This document shows positions 22,589 to 35,435 of a DNA stretch of 64,000 bases, piece by piece. Under the pieces are notes generated by a model. The model saw only the letters and a list, made by a program, of their open reading frames with translations, had not been told where the DNA came from and did not search any database. How positions within the stretch are numbered: the first letter of the stretch is position 1; each line of letters starts with the position of its first letter. Origin of the DNA: Tethya wilhelma (lineage: Eukaryota; Porifera; Demospongiae; Tethyida; Tethyidae); contig CAXIPT010000006.1 in NCBI GenBank assembly GCA_964030475.1, positions 1,351,546 to 1,415,545 of the forward strand, written 5' to 3'. A program made the position numbers and the translations under genes.

Positions 22589-25500
22589 NNNNNNNNNNNN
22601 NNNNNNNNNNNNNNNNNNNNNNNNNNNNNNNAATGAGAGGTGTAGGAATGGGCAGTGCGGTAAAAAGCAATGAAACAAGGCAAGTCTCTGAATTTCGGCA
22701 CATGACTACTTCATTTTTTGTGCCCTACTCTTTGTTTATCTACATTCTAAATGAATTGTTACTTCATCCAAATTGGTCAAGTGATTGCTTACATTGACTC
22801 ATGAGCCAAATAACCGACATCTATAATAATGGAATTCAAACTTGCAATCGACTCATGAAAATGAAGTAGTCATGTGCCGAAATTCAGAGACTTGCTTTGT
22901 TTCATTGCTTTTTACCGCACTGCCCATTCCTACACCTCTCATTTTTATAAAATTTTTACTATACTTGTATTAATTATTGAACACATGTGTACTAGGCATA
23001 TCTAGTACATGTAATAACATGTGTACTGTGGTTACAACTTGGGGTTAAACTAATTACATTCCAAAGTGATGTAAAAACAAGAGCATACTGTGCCAGTATA
23101 GACTGTATGTATGCACTGCATCTTTTGTTATTACTACTATATAGTCAGATGGAAACATCGTTGGGCGAGCCTGAGCGAAGGATCTTCATTCACAGGACTT
23201 TGCTTTTACAAAGTAGACAAGAGCGTGATTATAAGTAGAGTGAACTCAGTCAAGGCCACAAGCAGGCCGGCCGGCTGCCATAATTTCGCCTGGGAAGGAG
23301 TGAAGAAACCAGCTAGGCTTAGCTGACTGCATGTGAGTGACATTACTGTCAGGCTGTGAGTGCCAGTACTGCCAGGCTGAGCTGACCTGTGAGTGGCCGG
23401 GACTGTCAGGCTGAGCTGACTGTGAGTGGCAGTACTCATGCTTAGCTGACGTGAGTGGAAATACTGTCAGGCTGAGCTGACTGTGAGTGGCAGACTGCCA
23501 GTACTGTTAGACTAAAGCAGTAACTAACTTGAAGCATATGCTTGAAGGACTTGTGATCTGTGCACGTCCAGCTCCAGTGTTCTTCGATTTTGCGTGCGCG
23601 CGTGTAAATAGAAATACCGTAAATAAATCTGAGGCCAGGTTGTTCAATTTTTTAAAAAATTTTTCGCATAATTTGAGCATCATATTTCCGGTTTGGTCAA
23701 CGCTGTTACAGTTGCCTCAATGTTTCACCGTTCCAATGGGGCTCGCTCAGGCTCGCCCCAAAAATGGCCATGTAGAAACCTTACAAGTTAAATGTGCTTA
23801 GTGCACAAGTAATTTAACAAATGTGCAGTGCATAGAACAAGTATGCAATTGTGAATGCACATTTCTGGGGCCTATAAAATGGTGATTTCTATTAATAGCG
23901 ACCATATAATGTATATGCAGTTAATTCTTTTTAAAGGGATTTCCAATAATTATTTTCACCATCCATACATGTAAGTTAAAAGAAAAAGTCGTAAACTTGA
24001 AAACTGGCGAATTTTAGGGCTACAACTACATCCATGCATGGATGAATGACAATTAATTAAGAATGTACATACCTGTAGCCATGAACACTGGTGTAAAATG
24101 GAGGACTGTATAGAGAAACTGTCCTGCCAATCCTAGCCTCCCTCCTTCGCCGAGCGAGGTCGTTCACCTTCCAGATGTAGTTACCAGTCGTTGACTTGAC
24201 CTCGAGAATTTCGATCTTGAGATTCAGTTCTTCTAGGACAGCTTCGACTCTTGGTAGTCTCTGAGTGACTTGGTCTACTGATGAGCTCATCTGGTTGACA
24301 GTACTCTTCTGTTGCTCCACATCAGCCACTAGTGTTGTCACGAGATCATTCAATTGGGTATACTTCTCTGTGAGTCTACGAGTCTAAATTTATAGAATAA
24401 TTCAATCCGCTTACACAATACAATAATGTAATGACATTTAAAGCTGGATCAGTAACATGATTATCCACTGGCTAGCTAATCATCAATTCACTTACCTCTC
24501 AGATTATCATTGCATGCAATACCATGAAAATTTATACTTATATTATTATTCTTCAATTCAGTGTAGCAGTAGTGTGGTCTTCAGGCACTGTCATATAAAC
24601 TCCATGAAACAATATAACTTCGTCAGCTCTGTTAAAATTAGATGATTAAAATAGTAACTGTTGCCTTCAAAAGTACTTTATCTAGACTAAATTAGTGCAC
24701 AATTAACATCAACTTGACACGCACAATGAATATTGTCACCAGTCAGCTCACTGCAATAATAGTTTTATCTTGTCACAGTGATAAGCATTACATGGCAAAT
24801 TGTAGAATCGTTGTAGCACCAAGACTTAGTATAATGCATGAGATGTGTACACTCACTGCTTCAGGTAATTAAGTCAATAAGAAATCGTTGAAGTTCACAA
24901 TGTAATAGCAACACCATGCATCAAATAGAAATCTTATACTCTTCAGTTTGGTGCATGAGTACTGTCTCAATGTCATTTCATTCTAATTCCCAGGTGGCAG
25001 AAAGATCCACCTTGATCAGGTGGAGGTCAAACTTTACTTTCATATCACAGTGACTTAGCATTCTTCACAGATGCATTGCATTACTTAACAGTATAAGTAA
25101 TGAGAAATCTAGTTGTAATGAATAATCGAACATTAAAGAACTGTAATTTTGTTCACTTTCAAATAAACTCCTTATAAGCTTGATTGTGATTTGATTTATT
25201 TGTCAATATTAACTTTTGTCATAATAATTGGCCAAAGAAATTAAACTGCACACATGAGTTGTAAAAAAAAAACACTTTCAACTCTGACGAAATTATAACT
25301 GATTCACTTTTCAGCATCATATAAATTTAGGCCATTATAAACTTCTGAATCATAAACAATTGAAACTTGCAGCAGGTACAATTATAATACTTTGTGTTAT
25401 CCACAATAAATTATTCGTGTATATCTATATACCCAGGCATAGTCTCCTACTTCTCCACTGTTATAAAGGCACTTTAATTTACAAAATTACTATCACTATT

Positions 25501-28267
25501 ACTGAGTGATGTAAGAATTGGTCGTCCACATTTTGAAGTGTTCACTATGATATATACATGATTTAGTGTGCTATCACTGTTATATCATCATCACCTTTAA
25601 ACTAAAGTTTGAAAAGAGACTAGTGATAAGTCTGAGACCTTAATAATTGCCTCCACGAGCTATAACCCAATATAATATTATGCTATATTGTGTCAGCCTC
25701 AGGCTCAATAATAAAAGACGATGGCAGGAGTTGTGCAATTTGGTATAAATCCACACAAGCTGAATCATCTGCTACAGCTGCACCATCTGAATATATGTGT
25801 GACAGATCTTATTTCCGTGTGACTGGTGGATAAAAATGATATAAAGAGCAATCTGTTCTGGATCAGTAGACTAGTTACAAGTCCATTAATTTGGTGTAAA
25901 ATACAACTGAAGTGAACATCAAACATCATCACACTTCAATAAGGTTGAAGGTAAATTATAAACTTCTCTTATTATCTTGGACGTCCTCGAAAATCGATGT
26001 ATGATGATAAGACTCTGATATTGACCATATCATTAACTCTTATTTGATTTTCATTCAGAGAAATACGCAGAAGTTGAGAGTTGATATAATAGAGTCAACT
26101 GATGTCTGAGTGTCTAAATGAGACAAGCCAGCCTCTTATGCAGTTGTTTTAGTGGAATTCTTGATCAGATTGCAGCCAATATAAAGTGTTTAGAGTCCAA
26201 TAAATATGTGCCCAGAAATATTACAGGCTAGGTATCTGTTTCCTATGCTAGTTCCACTCACAGGGATAATCTCTATAATTATGAACATTTACCAGATCTT
26301 TCTCTCATCCATGAAAATCCTATATTTACTAACTTAAAGATATAATTAATGCACGTAGCTCTGATTGAATAAAGTTGATCTTCAGCTCTACATATAGCAG
26401 TGAGATGCATGCTTCCAATTAAATTTGCTTCTCCATGGAAGAGAATTTTTATCTCAGATTGATTGATGACTGATGTGGCATTGATTGCACATTTGTGTAA
26501 GATTCCTCGCATTGGTGGTTTTAGGTTTCTTGATTTTGATCTGCTATATACAGGTACATGATCCACAGACTAGACACTGCACATATTACTAATCAACTGA
26601 GTGTGATTAGTGCATGAATGTGGTTTACAATTCACTTCTTCAGCAGACTGTCAGAGTGCATTGGGCAAATGGCTGGTATTGTAGTACAAATTACTCCCAC
26701 TTTGTGGTAAGTATGACAAGCCAGTGTTGTAATAATAGTGTGGAGACTGTATAAACCACAAATTTGTGGTACTTCTGTAGCTAGTGATGAGATAGTAAAC
26801 CACTTGTGGGAAGTACTCTTTGAGATAGTAAACCACTTTGCAGTATTGACACAATTGTGGCCAGCACTAACATACCACAAACATCTGTGCTGTGTGGCAG
26901 TGAATTACATGACACTGCTGCACAATATCATTTGTTGTTGCTAGCATTGCCTCTTGCAAAAGAGTCAATAGAAATTATATAGAAATTCTTCAGAATTTTT
27001 ACAATTCTTATTCTGGATAAAGTGCTAAGGTGACACTTGTCATTGTGTCATGTAAAGAGGGTGGGAAGCATCAATCTTCAGAGATACATTGTACATTGAC
27101 AAGTATAATATTATTATAGTAAGCTAACAGATTAGTTAAATATGTCACATGGCATTTGTTGGGGGAGGCATAATGTTATAAGACAAATCTACAACAGAGA
27201 AGTCCTACAGTATACATAAGCTACTAACAATATACAAGGTAGGCCAGGTTTGTATGCAAAAAATTATAAACAAGTGGGCATATCTCAGACTAAACAATTG
27301 GAGGTAACATGGCAGTGATTATATATACTCTCAAGACAAATCAATGCATGCTGAAATGTAGTACAAAGTAACAAATCCATAGGGAAAACTATAGATATTT
27401 CAGGGTCACATGCATGCGCTAATAGACTTACTGCTCCGGACTGAGGCTGCATATCGCCAGATAAACTGGCACCAGAAGATTGTGAATGAGTTCCCTGTAG
27501 CTCCTCCACAGAAGTCCTTAGCTTGCGGACTTCCTTTTCAAGGTTTTCAGTCTTTTTCGAAAACTTTGTTACTTGTCGTTTCACATCAGAAATTTCAGAT
27601 CTTGATAATTTGAGCTCTGTTTCAAGACGTTTTAGACTCTCAGAAGATATCTAAGAAACGTATTACATTGACCATCATTGCATGATTACATACTATATAA
27701 TAGCAGGAACTTCAAAGTTAACTAATCTTACATACCAAATATCAACTTCTAGGCCGGCATTGCAGGCATTAGCTAAAATTTATTGCTAAAACTTTTTCTT
27801 AGATGGATCATGAACCCAGTGAGTTAATTGAATGTCTGGGACTTAAGTTTTGGTATATGAATATGTACATGTGTGTGTATTTAGTATTTTCTACCCAATA
27901 CTCACGGATTCTGAAGAAGGTACTTTTTCCTGTACAATTTCCGAGCAGGTCTCACTATGTTTCTATTGTATGTATGCATATTTGTCGAAAGTAACGATCT
28001 ACAACCAAATACAATGCATACATTTGTATGAAGGAAACCACTGAAAGCTTTCTACTTAATGGTGTAATGGAAAAATGGATGATTTCAGGTGAGAAAACAT
28101 ATAGTGTTCAACTTTGCAGGGTGTACAAGCTGCATGAACAGTGCTTCAGCATAATATGTACCCTTTGAACTAATAATTTTAATTACTTTAAAAAGAATGC
28201 AACTAATAAGTACAATTATTACAAGCATTTAAGTGGCTGTCAAACCACAAAAATATACAGTTAGAGG

Positions 28268-28307
<40 letters not shown>

Positions 28308-29174
28308 GCACACAGAGACACACAATAGGTTACCTCCCACTCTTCAATATTAAGCTTTACACCACACTTGCAAATTATAAGCAGCTCTTTCACATCCTTC
28401 TGACAAGACCGATCATTAAAGAACTAAAAAGAAATAGGCAAATTTGAATTCAGGGTGATACTAATCATGCATATAGTTCTTCTTTTACTTTTTTATTGGC
28501 TAAAATGAGAGTATTATACATTCCTGAGTAAAATGATACCCATACAAACACAATATCAATGAATGGATGTACGTACATCAGTTCAATGGTTAAACTAAAT
28601 GTATCGGACATGTGGTGTGCATGAAATACATGTAGCATGGACGTGCATCACACAATATCCCCAAAATAAAACTTTTATGAATGGTACTAGTTGAACAGTT
28701 TTGTGGTTAGATTAGTATGGTACAAGGTCCTTATAGTTACCATAATTATACATGCTTACGTATGGTCAATTTTGCACTCAAGTTCAGGCTACAGAACAAT
28801 TTTTATTTCGAGATGATATTATACCTGCATAGACTTGCTAGGATCAACTTCTTCATCACATTCAGGGCACTTAAATGCACTATAATCAATAATACAAATA
28901 CAACAATTACACTTTTTAAATATTGAAAATAAACGATACCATTGAGACTGATACAGATACATGTAATTAAGATATATAGTGATGTGACTTACATGGTAGG
29001 GAAGCAAGCTTTGCATATTCTATCTCCGCACACCATCTGATAGGCAAGCCGAAGGATGAAACCACAGCGAACACACTTGTATCGCTTGAGGTAGTCATCA
29101 TCAGCTTCTTGGCCATCCTTGGTCAGGATTTTACACCCATGAGTGTTGTGTCCTTGTTGAGTTAAGGCAGCCAT
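20136..29174 (-). CDS. TRAF-like signalling adaptor, six exons (409 aa)
   Basis: TRAF proteins couple TNF/Toll-type receptors to kinase cascades; RING domains act in ubiquitin transfer and the MATH domain binds receptors as a trimer. Exons in order: 29174-28993, 28879-28825, 28423-28334, 27650-27432, 24383-24073, 20508-20136. All phases join and total 1230 nt. RING: C34-x2-C37, C49-G-D-R-I-C54, C57, C65-P-E-C68; Asp51 takes the place of the usual His. The third exon starts like a TRAF zinc finger (CQKDVKELLIICKC) but ends after 30 residues, so the normal run of TRAF zinc fingers is missing. Coiled coil about 110-245. MATH about 249-405, with LYSPPFYTSVHGYR, AYLNGDGTGKDTHISLF and a closing FNVASGFPEFSRQEVL. 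The first ATG is followed directly by the RING region. The very long introns are filled with mobile DNA. Confidence 0.85.
20672..21880. mobile_element. GTAGGAATGGGC composite element, copy A
   Basis: Inside the last TRAF intron. The left end has AGTAGGAATGGGCCGACTG and the right end has GCCCATTCCTACACTA, which is its inverse over about 13 bp. The interior shares long stretches with 32601-33935, for example GCTCTCACTGACAGATTACC, GAATGTGTTGAGCCAACTTT and GGCACATGACTACTTCATTT. The right part (21345-21880) is itself a fold-back unit with arms near 80 bp. A smaller element is nested at 21378-21552. No transposase is seen. Confidence 0.75.
21378..21552. mobile_element. pogo/Tigger-like MITE nested in copy A
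   Basis: Ends are CAGTAGAATCTCGATTATCC on the left and the inverse of CAGTAGAACCTCGATTATCC on the right, flanked by TA on both sides. That terminus is the familiar pogo/Tigger type. It is 175 bp and splits the fold-back arm of the larger element, so it inserted later. Confidence 0.8.
22510..22631. repeat. TG microsatellite followed by an assembly gap
   Basis: A pure (GT)n tract of about 70 bp runs into a block of Ns at 22589-22631. The repeat length is therefore unknown, and open frames crossing it are artefacts. Confidence 0.95.
22632..22960. mobile_element. Fold-back element of the GTAGGAATGGGC family, copy D
   Basis: Left arm GTGTAGGAATGGGCAGTGCG through CGGCACATGACTACTTCATT is repeated in inverse order on the right, ending GCACTGCCCATTCCTACACC. 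Only the fold-back part of the family is present. The gap at 22589-22631 may hide part of the left arm. Confidence 0.8.
23160..23762. mobile_element. Inverted-repeat element, GGGCGAGCCTGAGCGA termini
   Basis: Left end GGGCGAGCCTGAGCGA and right end TCGCTCAGGCTCGCCC are inverse copies about 600 bp apart. The centre (23330-23510) holds a tandem repeat of about 30-37 bp with GTCAGGCTGAGCTGACTGTG as core. A single left-type terminus also occurs alone at 13561-13577. The two open frames over it (23111-23326 plus, 23206-23439 minus) are repeat-derived. Confidence 0.7.
24384..27431. other. Long TRAF intron with decayed sequence
   Basis: This 3-kb intron of the six-exon TRAF gene is AT-rich. Minus-strand pieces at about 25700-25850 and 26279-26566 keep short open frames and could be remnants of an older gene, but stops interrupt them and I recognise no domain. 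At 26690-26880 a motif near GTGGTTTACTATCTC recurs two or three times. Nothing here is annotated as a gene. Confidence 0.4.
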
Positions 29175-30690
29175 AAGTTGTGCACTATGAAAAAGAAGAG
29201 AGATACAAAGACTATATATAGTTCTCTTCCAATTTTTTCACAGATAATAATTAGAAGTCTATATGGGAGAGAGCTTGGGAACGAGGCTATACATGCAGTC
29301 CACCAGGGTTTACTCCCTTGCATTCAAGCTGTATAGGGGGAGGATCCAAGGTTAGACTATGCAAACTGTTTATAGTACTATACAAGCTATCATCAAGATA
29401 ATTATGTGCCTGGCATACCATGGCACAGAGTGTGGTCAACGAATCAAGATTGATCTGTAACTTTAGAGTATAGTTTCACACATAATACTAGTTCTGAATG
29501 AAGCAGCCCAGGTCTATATATACCCAGGTTGAACTAATTGAGAAGAGTGGTGGTAGTGGTGGTGGTGCTTGGTGGTGTTTGGACAAGATTTTGAGAAGTT
29601 GCTCTAACAAAGTTGCTCTAGTTTCAACTTCATACGGAATAACTTCATGTACACACTTACCTCAAGGTAGGACTGTCTTCATTCTCTTCATAGATCAAAT
29701 TTCTGCTCCCAATTGACAAATCACCTGAATTTAGCTTTCAAAAGTGACGACCCAAGGCTAAGTTTAGCTTTTCGTTTTATTTATAATCTATGCTGAATAA
29801 CACTTAGTGTATGCACTAACTATGAATGCAAAATTATTCAAGTTAGCTATATAAATCAAATTTTTGCTTTGAACTGGTTTTCTGGACGCTAGCCCAAAAT
29901 GAACTGAATTACATTTCCGAAACTGACGACTGTTGACTTATTGAAAACAAAGCAACACAAAAAGAAAAGATGTGCAGGCTGAGCAAGGATTTGCACCATG
30001 TAAACTCCAGTATAATGCTTACACTTACTTGACACAAAAAGGGGCGTGACTTAAATAAAGCAAACATATTTATATAAGGTAAACAAACAATGAATTGAGG
30101 ATTTGTGCCTTGAAAATTTTCTGTATATATAGCATTATCTTAAGGTTCTAATAAAAAGTCATAATTCACTTGAAGAGCCAGCAAACAAGTACAGAGGCTT
30201 TGCCAACTATAAATTGACACAAACCATGACTCTTAATTGGCACTGTGATGATGTTGAATATGGCACCAGGCAGTGACTGTGGTTAGTCTATATTTAAACC
30301 CCACAGCTAATTTTAAAATATCATGGCACTGAATCCTGGGCTCATACGCTTAATATTGGAAGGTTAACAATTAGCTAGCCTAGCTAAGCAGCCTGACTAT
30401 CATTAAATATATGGTAAACCAGTATTCATTACTTTTGTTTGTTGACTTACTGACAGGGTGAGTTCCTGATCGGACTGACCTGTCAAAATCTCAGTATGTG
30501 TTGCCACTGAGAAGTGCAGGGAGAAACTTCCAAATCCAGGTGGAGTTCTTTGGCATACCTTCTAGGATTCCTTACTTTCTGCTGAAAGACTTTGGTAGAG
30601 AACGAGAACGAGACTGAACGAGAACGTGAAGCTAATAGGGTTGAGACATAAATTTAGATAATGTGGGTAGAGAGGCATTATATGGAAGAC
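29175..30690. other. Upstream flank of the six-exon TRAF gene
   Basis: AT-rich DNA holding the likely promoter of the minus-strand TRAF gene. The open frame at 29498-29716 is rich in GGT repeats and has no domain. No other gene is visible. Confidence 0.4.
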
Positions 30691-31656
30691 TAAGGTAAAA
30701 CGGGGTAATTCGGGACGCGGGGTAATTTGGGACACTTCCGGGTTGTACCTCCTCCTGGCTGAAAACAAGGAAAGCTACCAGGATGGTTTGGTGTCACATT
30801 TATAGGGACACATCCTAGCTACAATGTACCAAAGACTCACATTGGTTGCGACTCTGCTTCGTAGTTAAACAGTTGTTTTTCCTGGATACCTCTTACGCGA
30901 AATTGACCGTTTGCTGATAAAAAACATTACAATGTTTTTTTTAGGACAGAAAACTACTAAGCATTCGACCAAAAGAGTTTCTACATATAATACATTATCT
31001 TCTCTACCTGATATCTCAAATTTATGTTCATGGCTACTGCACACGAAGAGTTAGCAACGTCAAAAGCGAGCACATCCATAGAAAGTGGGCGGGGCTGTTA
31101 GGGAGAATCCGCTATTGTTCCTCTCCACCGTGTGATACAGCTCTACAATCTCTTCATACATACATAGATAGCTTAATTTCATCTTCTTACACATATTCTG
31201 GTACTAAATGACCAAAATTATAAAATAGAATCACATACACAGCACTTTTAATAATATTTTTCTATTAATTTCTGTATACTTCCAATAAACTTGGCCACAT
31301 GATGAAGATGAATTTGTTTCAAGCTCGACTTTCAGTCCAGGTAAACTGAAGGGAGTCTGAAGTGCCTGATTCTTCGTTTTCACTGCTTTGAATCACTCCA
31401 ATCCTGACAAATGGCATGCGTCCCAAATTACCCCGCACGCTCATTATTTCGCTAAAATAGAGAGCGGTTAGTTAAACTGCTCACTGCACACGAAGTACTA
31501 GGCCCAGCAACTACTCAGGTTTGCATTTCTAAAACTAGATACATTATACTTTAGTTCTGCTGTGTTAGTTTCCAGATAAGTCTACTATTGCCGAAATAAA
31601 ACTAGACATAAATTGGAAGACCGAAAGAGTGTCCCAAATTACCCCATTTTACCTTA
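30691..31656. mobile_element. Inverted-repeat element, AGGTAAAA(C/T)GGGGTAATT termini
   Basis: Left AGGTAAAACGGGGTAATTCG and right, inverted, AGGTAAAATGGGGTAATTTG, with TA outside both ends. Length about 966 bp. Extra partial termini lie inside (GGGGTAATTTGGGACACTT near 30720, CCCAAATTACCCCGC near 31425), so it may contain two nested or tandem ends. No transposase frame. A related element is at 40312-41060. Confidence 0.75.
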
Positions 31657-32600
31657 CGCATGCGCAGTAGACATTACAAATGACAATAAGATCTATAGCG
31701 GATCGCACTATCTCCAGGTATCTCTCTATGCTAGGGGTAGATTCAGGGGGTGAAGTGGGTGGCTAGCCACCACACCTAGAATCCTAAAACAATGAGTGAT
31801 GAATTACAGATCTAGCAATTCAATAGTTAAAAGAGGGAATAGGAAGTTAATTGTTACAGTAATATACCTGATATTTGCAACCAGAAATTGCTATGAATCT
31901 TTAAATATAAGCCGTGGCTAGAGTACCGGTCACCGTAAACTAAGCTAAATATATTGCAGTTAATGGTGCCGGTACTTTAATGCAGCACCGCCAAAATCCG
32001 GATACTGTATATTACGTAATTCTGCAATACAAAAGCAATAGGAAAGTATACGGACTACCGGTACTCTAGCCACGTCCTTAAATATACTCCAAAGAATCTC
32101 AAAATCCACCCCCTTCAAAAATCCTGAATCAGCCGCTGCATTTTAAACAACAGTGCTGCAATATGTCATTGCATGTGTCAAGTACAATAATTATGATTAT
32201 TATGGTTACTAAAACTTACTATAATCAGCTGCAGTGGCATGATACAGTTAAAGTTACTTAATTACTTGCTATAATCTCATAATTAATAATATGTAATTGT
32301 TAGAAATCACTTTCAAAGTTAATAGCCAATATAGATCAAGAACACAACTCAACAAGATCAATCTGCATAAGCACATGTCCCTGCATGGCTATAGGCACTG
32401 AAATCTACTCCAATTATTCCTGGACCAATCATGATTATGCCAGCATAATTGGTCAAAGCCTATTCATATGTCGTACAAGTCATGTACTACCATATGTATG
32501 ATAGTAGTTACAAAACATAAATTATTTACAAAGAGTTATTTAACAAGTTTTGTTCTAGTGAGAGTGTATACAATAACATCAACACTATAATCATAAACTT
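31657..32600. other. Gene-free AT-rich sequence
   Basis: No exon recognised on either strand. A short inverted pair around ACCGGTACTCTAGCCACG (about 31916-31940 and 32048-32082) suggests another small inverted-repeat element of roughly 170 bp. Confidence 0.35.
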
Positions 32601-33935
32601 ATCATACGTACGGTAGTACGTATAGTAGGAATGGGCCGACTGTCCCATAGACACAATACAAAATGTTGGTCACCATAAAAATCTAGTCAAACAAAATCAA
32701 ACTTTCAAAGTTGCTCAGAGGCTCTCACTGACAGATTACCAACTGCTTGCAAGTCTCGATACTCGCAAAAAGTTTCCTGAGTACTCGTAGAGAGCGCTAG
32801 GGGGAAGCCACCATAGTGCCATTTTGTTCTTCTAACTTACTTACTAGCCTCGTCCCCAGGCCCAAAAGAGGGCCTGGTGTCTACTGACTGCGCATGCGCG
32901 TAATTCCAGCGAAAAAAAGATTGATCTACAGTCCTACCTGGGTTGGCTACTGCCGCTATTCCACTCTTTTCTTTTGGAAATATATCAAGTAAGTGCTTGG
33001 AAAGAGACGAGCGTTCTTTTAGCTTTTCTATGCCTAGCGCTTCGAAAAATACCTATGACGTAATCCAGTCAACAGAGTATACGGACAATTTTACGGTGAA
33101 ATTTACGATGTACCCAGATTTTGGGTACAAACTGGCGCATGCGCAGTCAATAGATACCAGGCCCTCTTTTGGGGGCCTGGGAACGTACTTACGTACGTAC
33201 GTACGTATACGTACGTACTTCCTAACTGACTTACTTGAAAAGCATTTCCCGAGAACCAGAATGTGTTGAGCCAACTTTGACAGCACAAAGTAAGTTCTTT
33301 TCATAGGTACTACATTCCTTGATACTCATTTTCATCACAAATAAGCCGAAACAAAAACTTGAAAGCTTTGAAACTGAGAGTATAAATTCATGTACTTCAA
33401 TCAGTGTAGCCATCTTCTTGTAGAGTTCAAAGGTCATTATCCACGTGGCATTATTATGCGCATGCGCATTAGCCTTCTCCACTTATGTAGTGCTGCTACT
33501 AAAGCTTTTTGTAAAGACTAACCAGTCTCTAATATTTTCCACACTGTAGTGTTGAAAAACGTGAATGAACAAGTAGTAAAAATTTCAAAAAAATAAGTAG
33601 TGTAGGAATGGGCAGTGCGGTAAAAAGTATTGGAACAAGGCATGTCTCAATTTCGGCACATGACTACTTCATTTTTTATACCTAACTCTTGGCTAACAGT
33701 CCAGTTTAAGTTACCTGTCTGTTATAGTTTACTCCATTGCTTAGCCAAATTGAATACAATAATAAGCTACCGCACTATTGTACAGATCGTGGCATTTACG
33801 ACACTTAGCAGCTAGGATCCTAAGGAAGGATCAACTGACAATTGCAAGAATAAAAATGAAGTAGTCATGTGCCGAAATTGAGACATGCCTTGTTCCAATA
33901 CTTTTTACCGCACTGCCCATTCCTACACTACTTAT
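32601..33935. mobile_element. GTAGGAATGGGC composite element, copy B
   Basis: The most complete copy. Starts ATACGTACGGTAGTACGTAT, then AGTAGGAATGGGCCGACTG, and ends with the inverse GCCCATTCCTACACTA. The right third (33597-33935) is a near-perfect fold-back pair with arms of about 100 bp, shared with 22632-22960. A second, unrelated small element is inserted at 32852-33183. The open frames at 32943-33304 belong to that insert. Confidence 0.8.
32852..33183. mobile_element. MITE with GCGCATGCGC-containing inverted arms
   Basis: Left arm CCCCAGGCCCAAAAGAGGGC then TACTGACTGCGCATGCGC; right arm is the inverse (GCGCATGCGCAGTCAATAGA then CCAGGCCCTCTTTTGGGGGC). Arms are about 48 bp in a 332-bp element. 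It interrupts copy B, so it is younger. A minimal relative with TAGCCTC(A/G)TCCCCAGGC ends is at 43145-43200. Confidence 0.75.
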
Positions 33936-35030
33936 TTTTTTGAAATTTTTAATATTTATGTCAAATTAATCCCAATCGCAAGCATGCAAAATCAGCTATG
34001 GCTATATGGAACACTTGACAATAATGACATCATTGCCATCAACACAATTAACTGTTAGCGGCAGGTATAAACATGAGTATGCAAGGCATTCAAAATCATG
34101 AAGTTATTGAAGACAGTATTAAGTTATTGAAGACAGTATTTCATGCATTGATTGGATGTCAATTGCAAGCTATATTATTAATTATATAATTTATAATCAA
34201 TACTGTTGCACAAAGTCTTAAATATCATGCACTCACTGACATCAGTGACATGTATATAGTCATATTATGCATGCTCTGTCACATGAAAATCTTCCAGGTA
34301 CGTACGTAACAATCAATAAAATAATCATGGCCATCAGTATTGTTAACTCACAACTTTAGTGTGTACAATTATAGTCTTTTTTTAACAAACAATAATACCA
34401 TGATGCATAATTATGCATGATAATAATAATTATTGAGCTAAGCTTCATGCATGATGGGACATAATGTTACAGCCATGCATGGATATGCATGCATTTAGCC
34501 TAAATATAGCTAGCGTATATCCAATTTAACTACTGACTATATTATTATAATTTTATAAATTACTAATTATTGTTATTCACATGTTAAAATGTAATTATTC
34601 TGTGGCTGGCACTGGCTGGCATGTCTAGTCTATTTTAGCTCATGATTTTTCCAGCCACTAGTATAGTGCTGCATGCATGGATGATATTATTATGTTGATT
34701 TTATTACCTATTCCAACCATTATGCCATGCTTTCTGCCAGCTGTTGCATGGCATTGTATGTTGATCACAGTAATAGAGTGCATGCATGGTGCATTAACCA
34801 GCTATGAAAAGTATATAGTATAATAATTATAAGACTATAATATTCATTTTAATGTATGTGACACATTAAACTGACATACAGTCCTAAATTTAGAACTACT
34901 ATATAATTATTCATGTAAATAATTATTGTGCCTGCAACACTTAGCTAATAGCTATAATTTTTATTATAGACCACAATCATTATTAATTTACCTTCATAAG
35001 TTGAACTACAATGAATCAGATGTGACAGCT
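33936..35030. other. Gene-free AT-rich sequence
   Basis: About 1.1 kb with frequent GCATGCATG and TAATTAT runs. I see no coding region, RNA gene or inverted-repeat element here. Confidence 0.5.
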
Positions 35031-35163
35031 ACACTGTAAAAACTGTTGTGTGCTAGTCACACCTTTTGTGTTAAATATGTTGCAAAATGCGGTCACAGAA
35101 CGCACTTTTGCAACATATTTCACACAAGTTGTGTGACTAGCACACAATAGTTTTTACTGTGTA
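35031..35163. mobile_element. Compact fold-back (palindromic) element
   Basis: Left arm ACACTGTAAAAACTGTTGTG and TGCTAGTCACAC, then TGTTGCAAAATGCG; after a loop of about 10 bases the same sequence returns inverted, ending GTTTTTACTGTGT. Arms are about 60 bp with few mismatches. The transcript of either strand would form a long hairpin. Confidence 0.85.
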
Positions 35164-35435
35164 TAGAATAAGTTTGAGATCTGTGCATGAGCACCTCGAC
35201 TGTATATGAACCTGCTGAAAAGGATCTTGACATGCAATAATTCATTGTTGTATGCAATGTCGATCATGCATAATGATCACATGGCATGTGGGAGGATCAA
35301 ATCAATGACATAATGCTATGCATAATGTTATTATAATTTTTATTCATGCTCAATCAGCTTATATGTATAGCTGATAAGGTCATATACATTGTATCATAAC
35401 AATTGCTATGAATATCATGCCATGCATGGACACTA

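Noticed and set aside
22374..22797. Open frames through the TG tract and N block
   Set aside because: Composed of a dinucleotide repeat and unknown bases.
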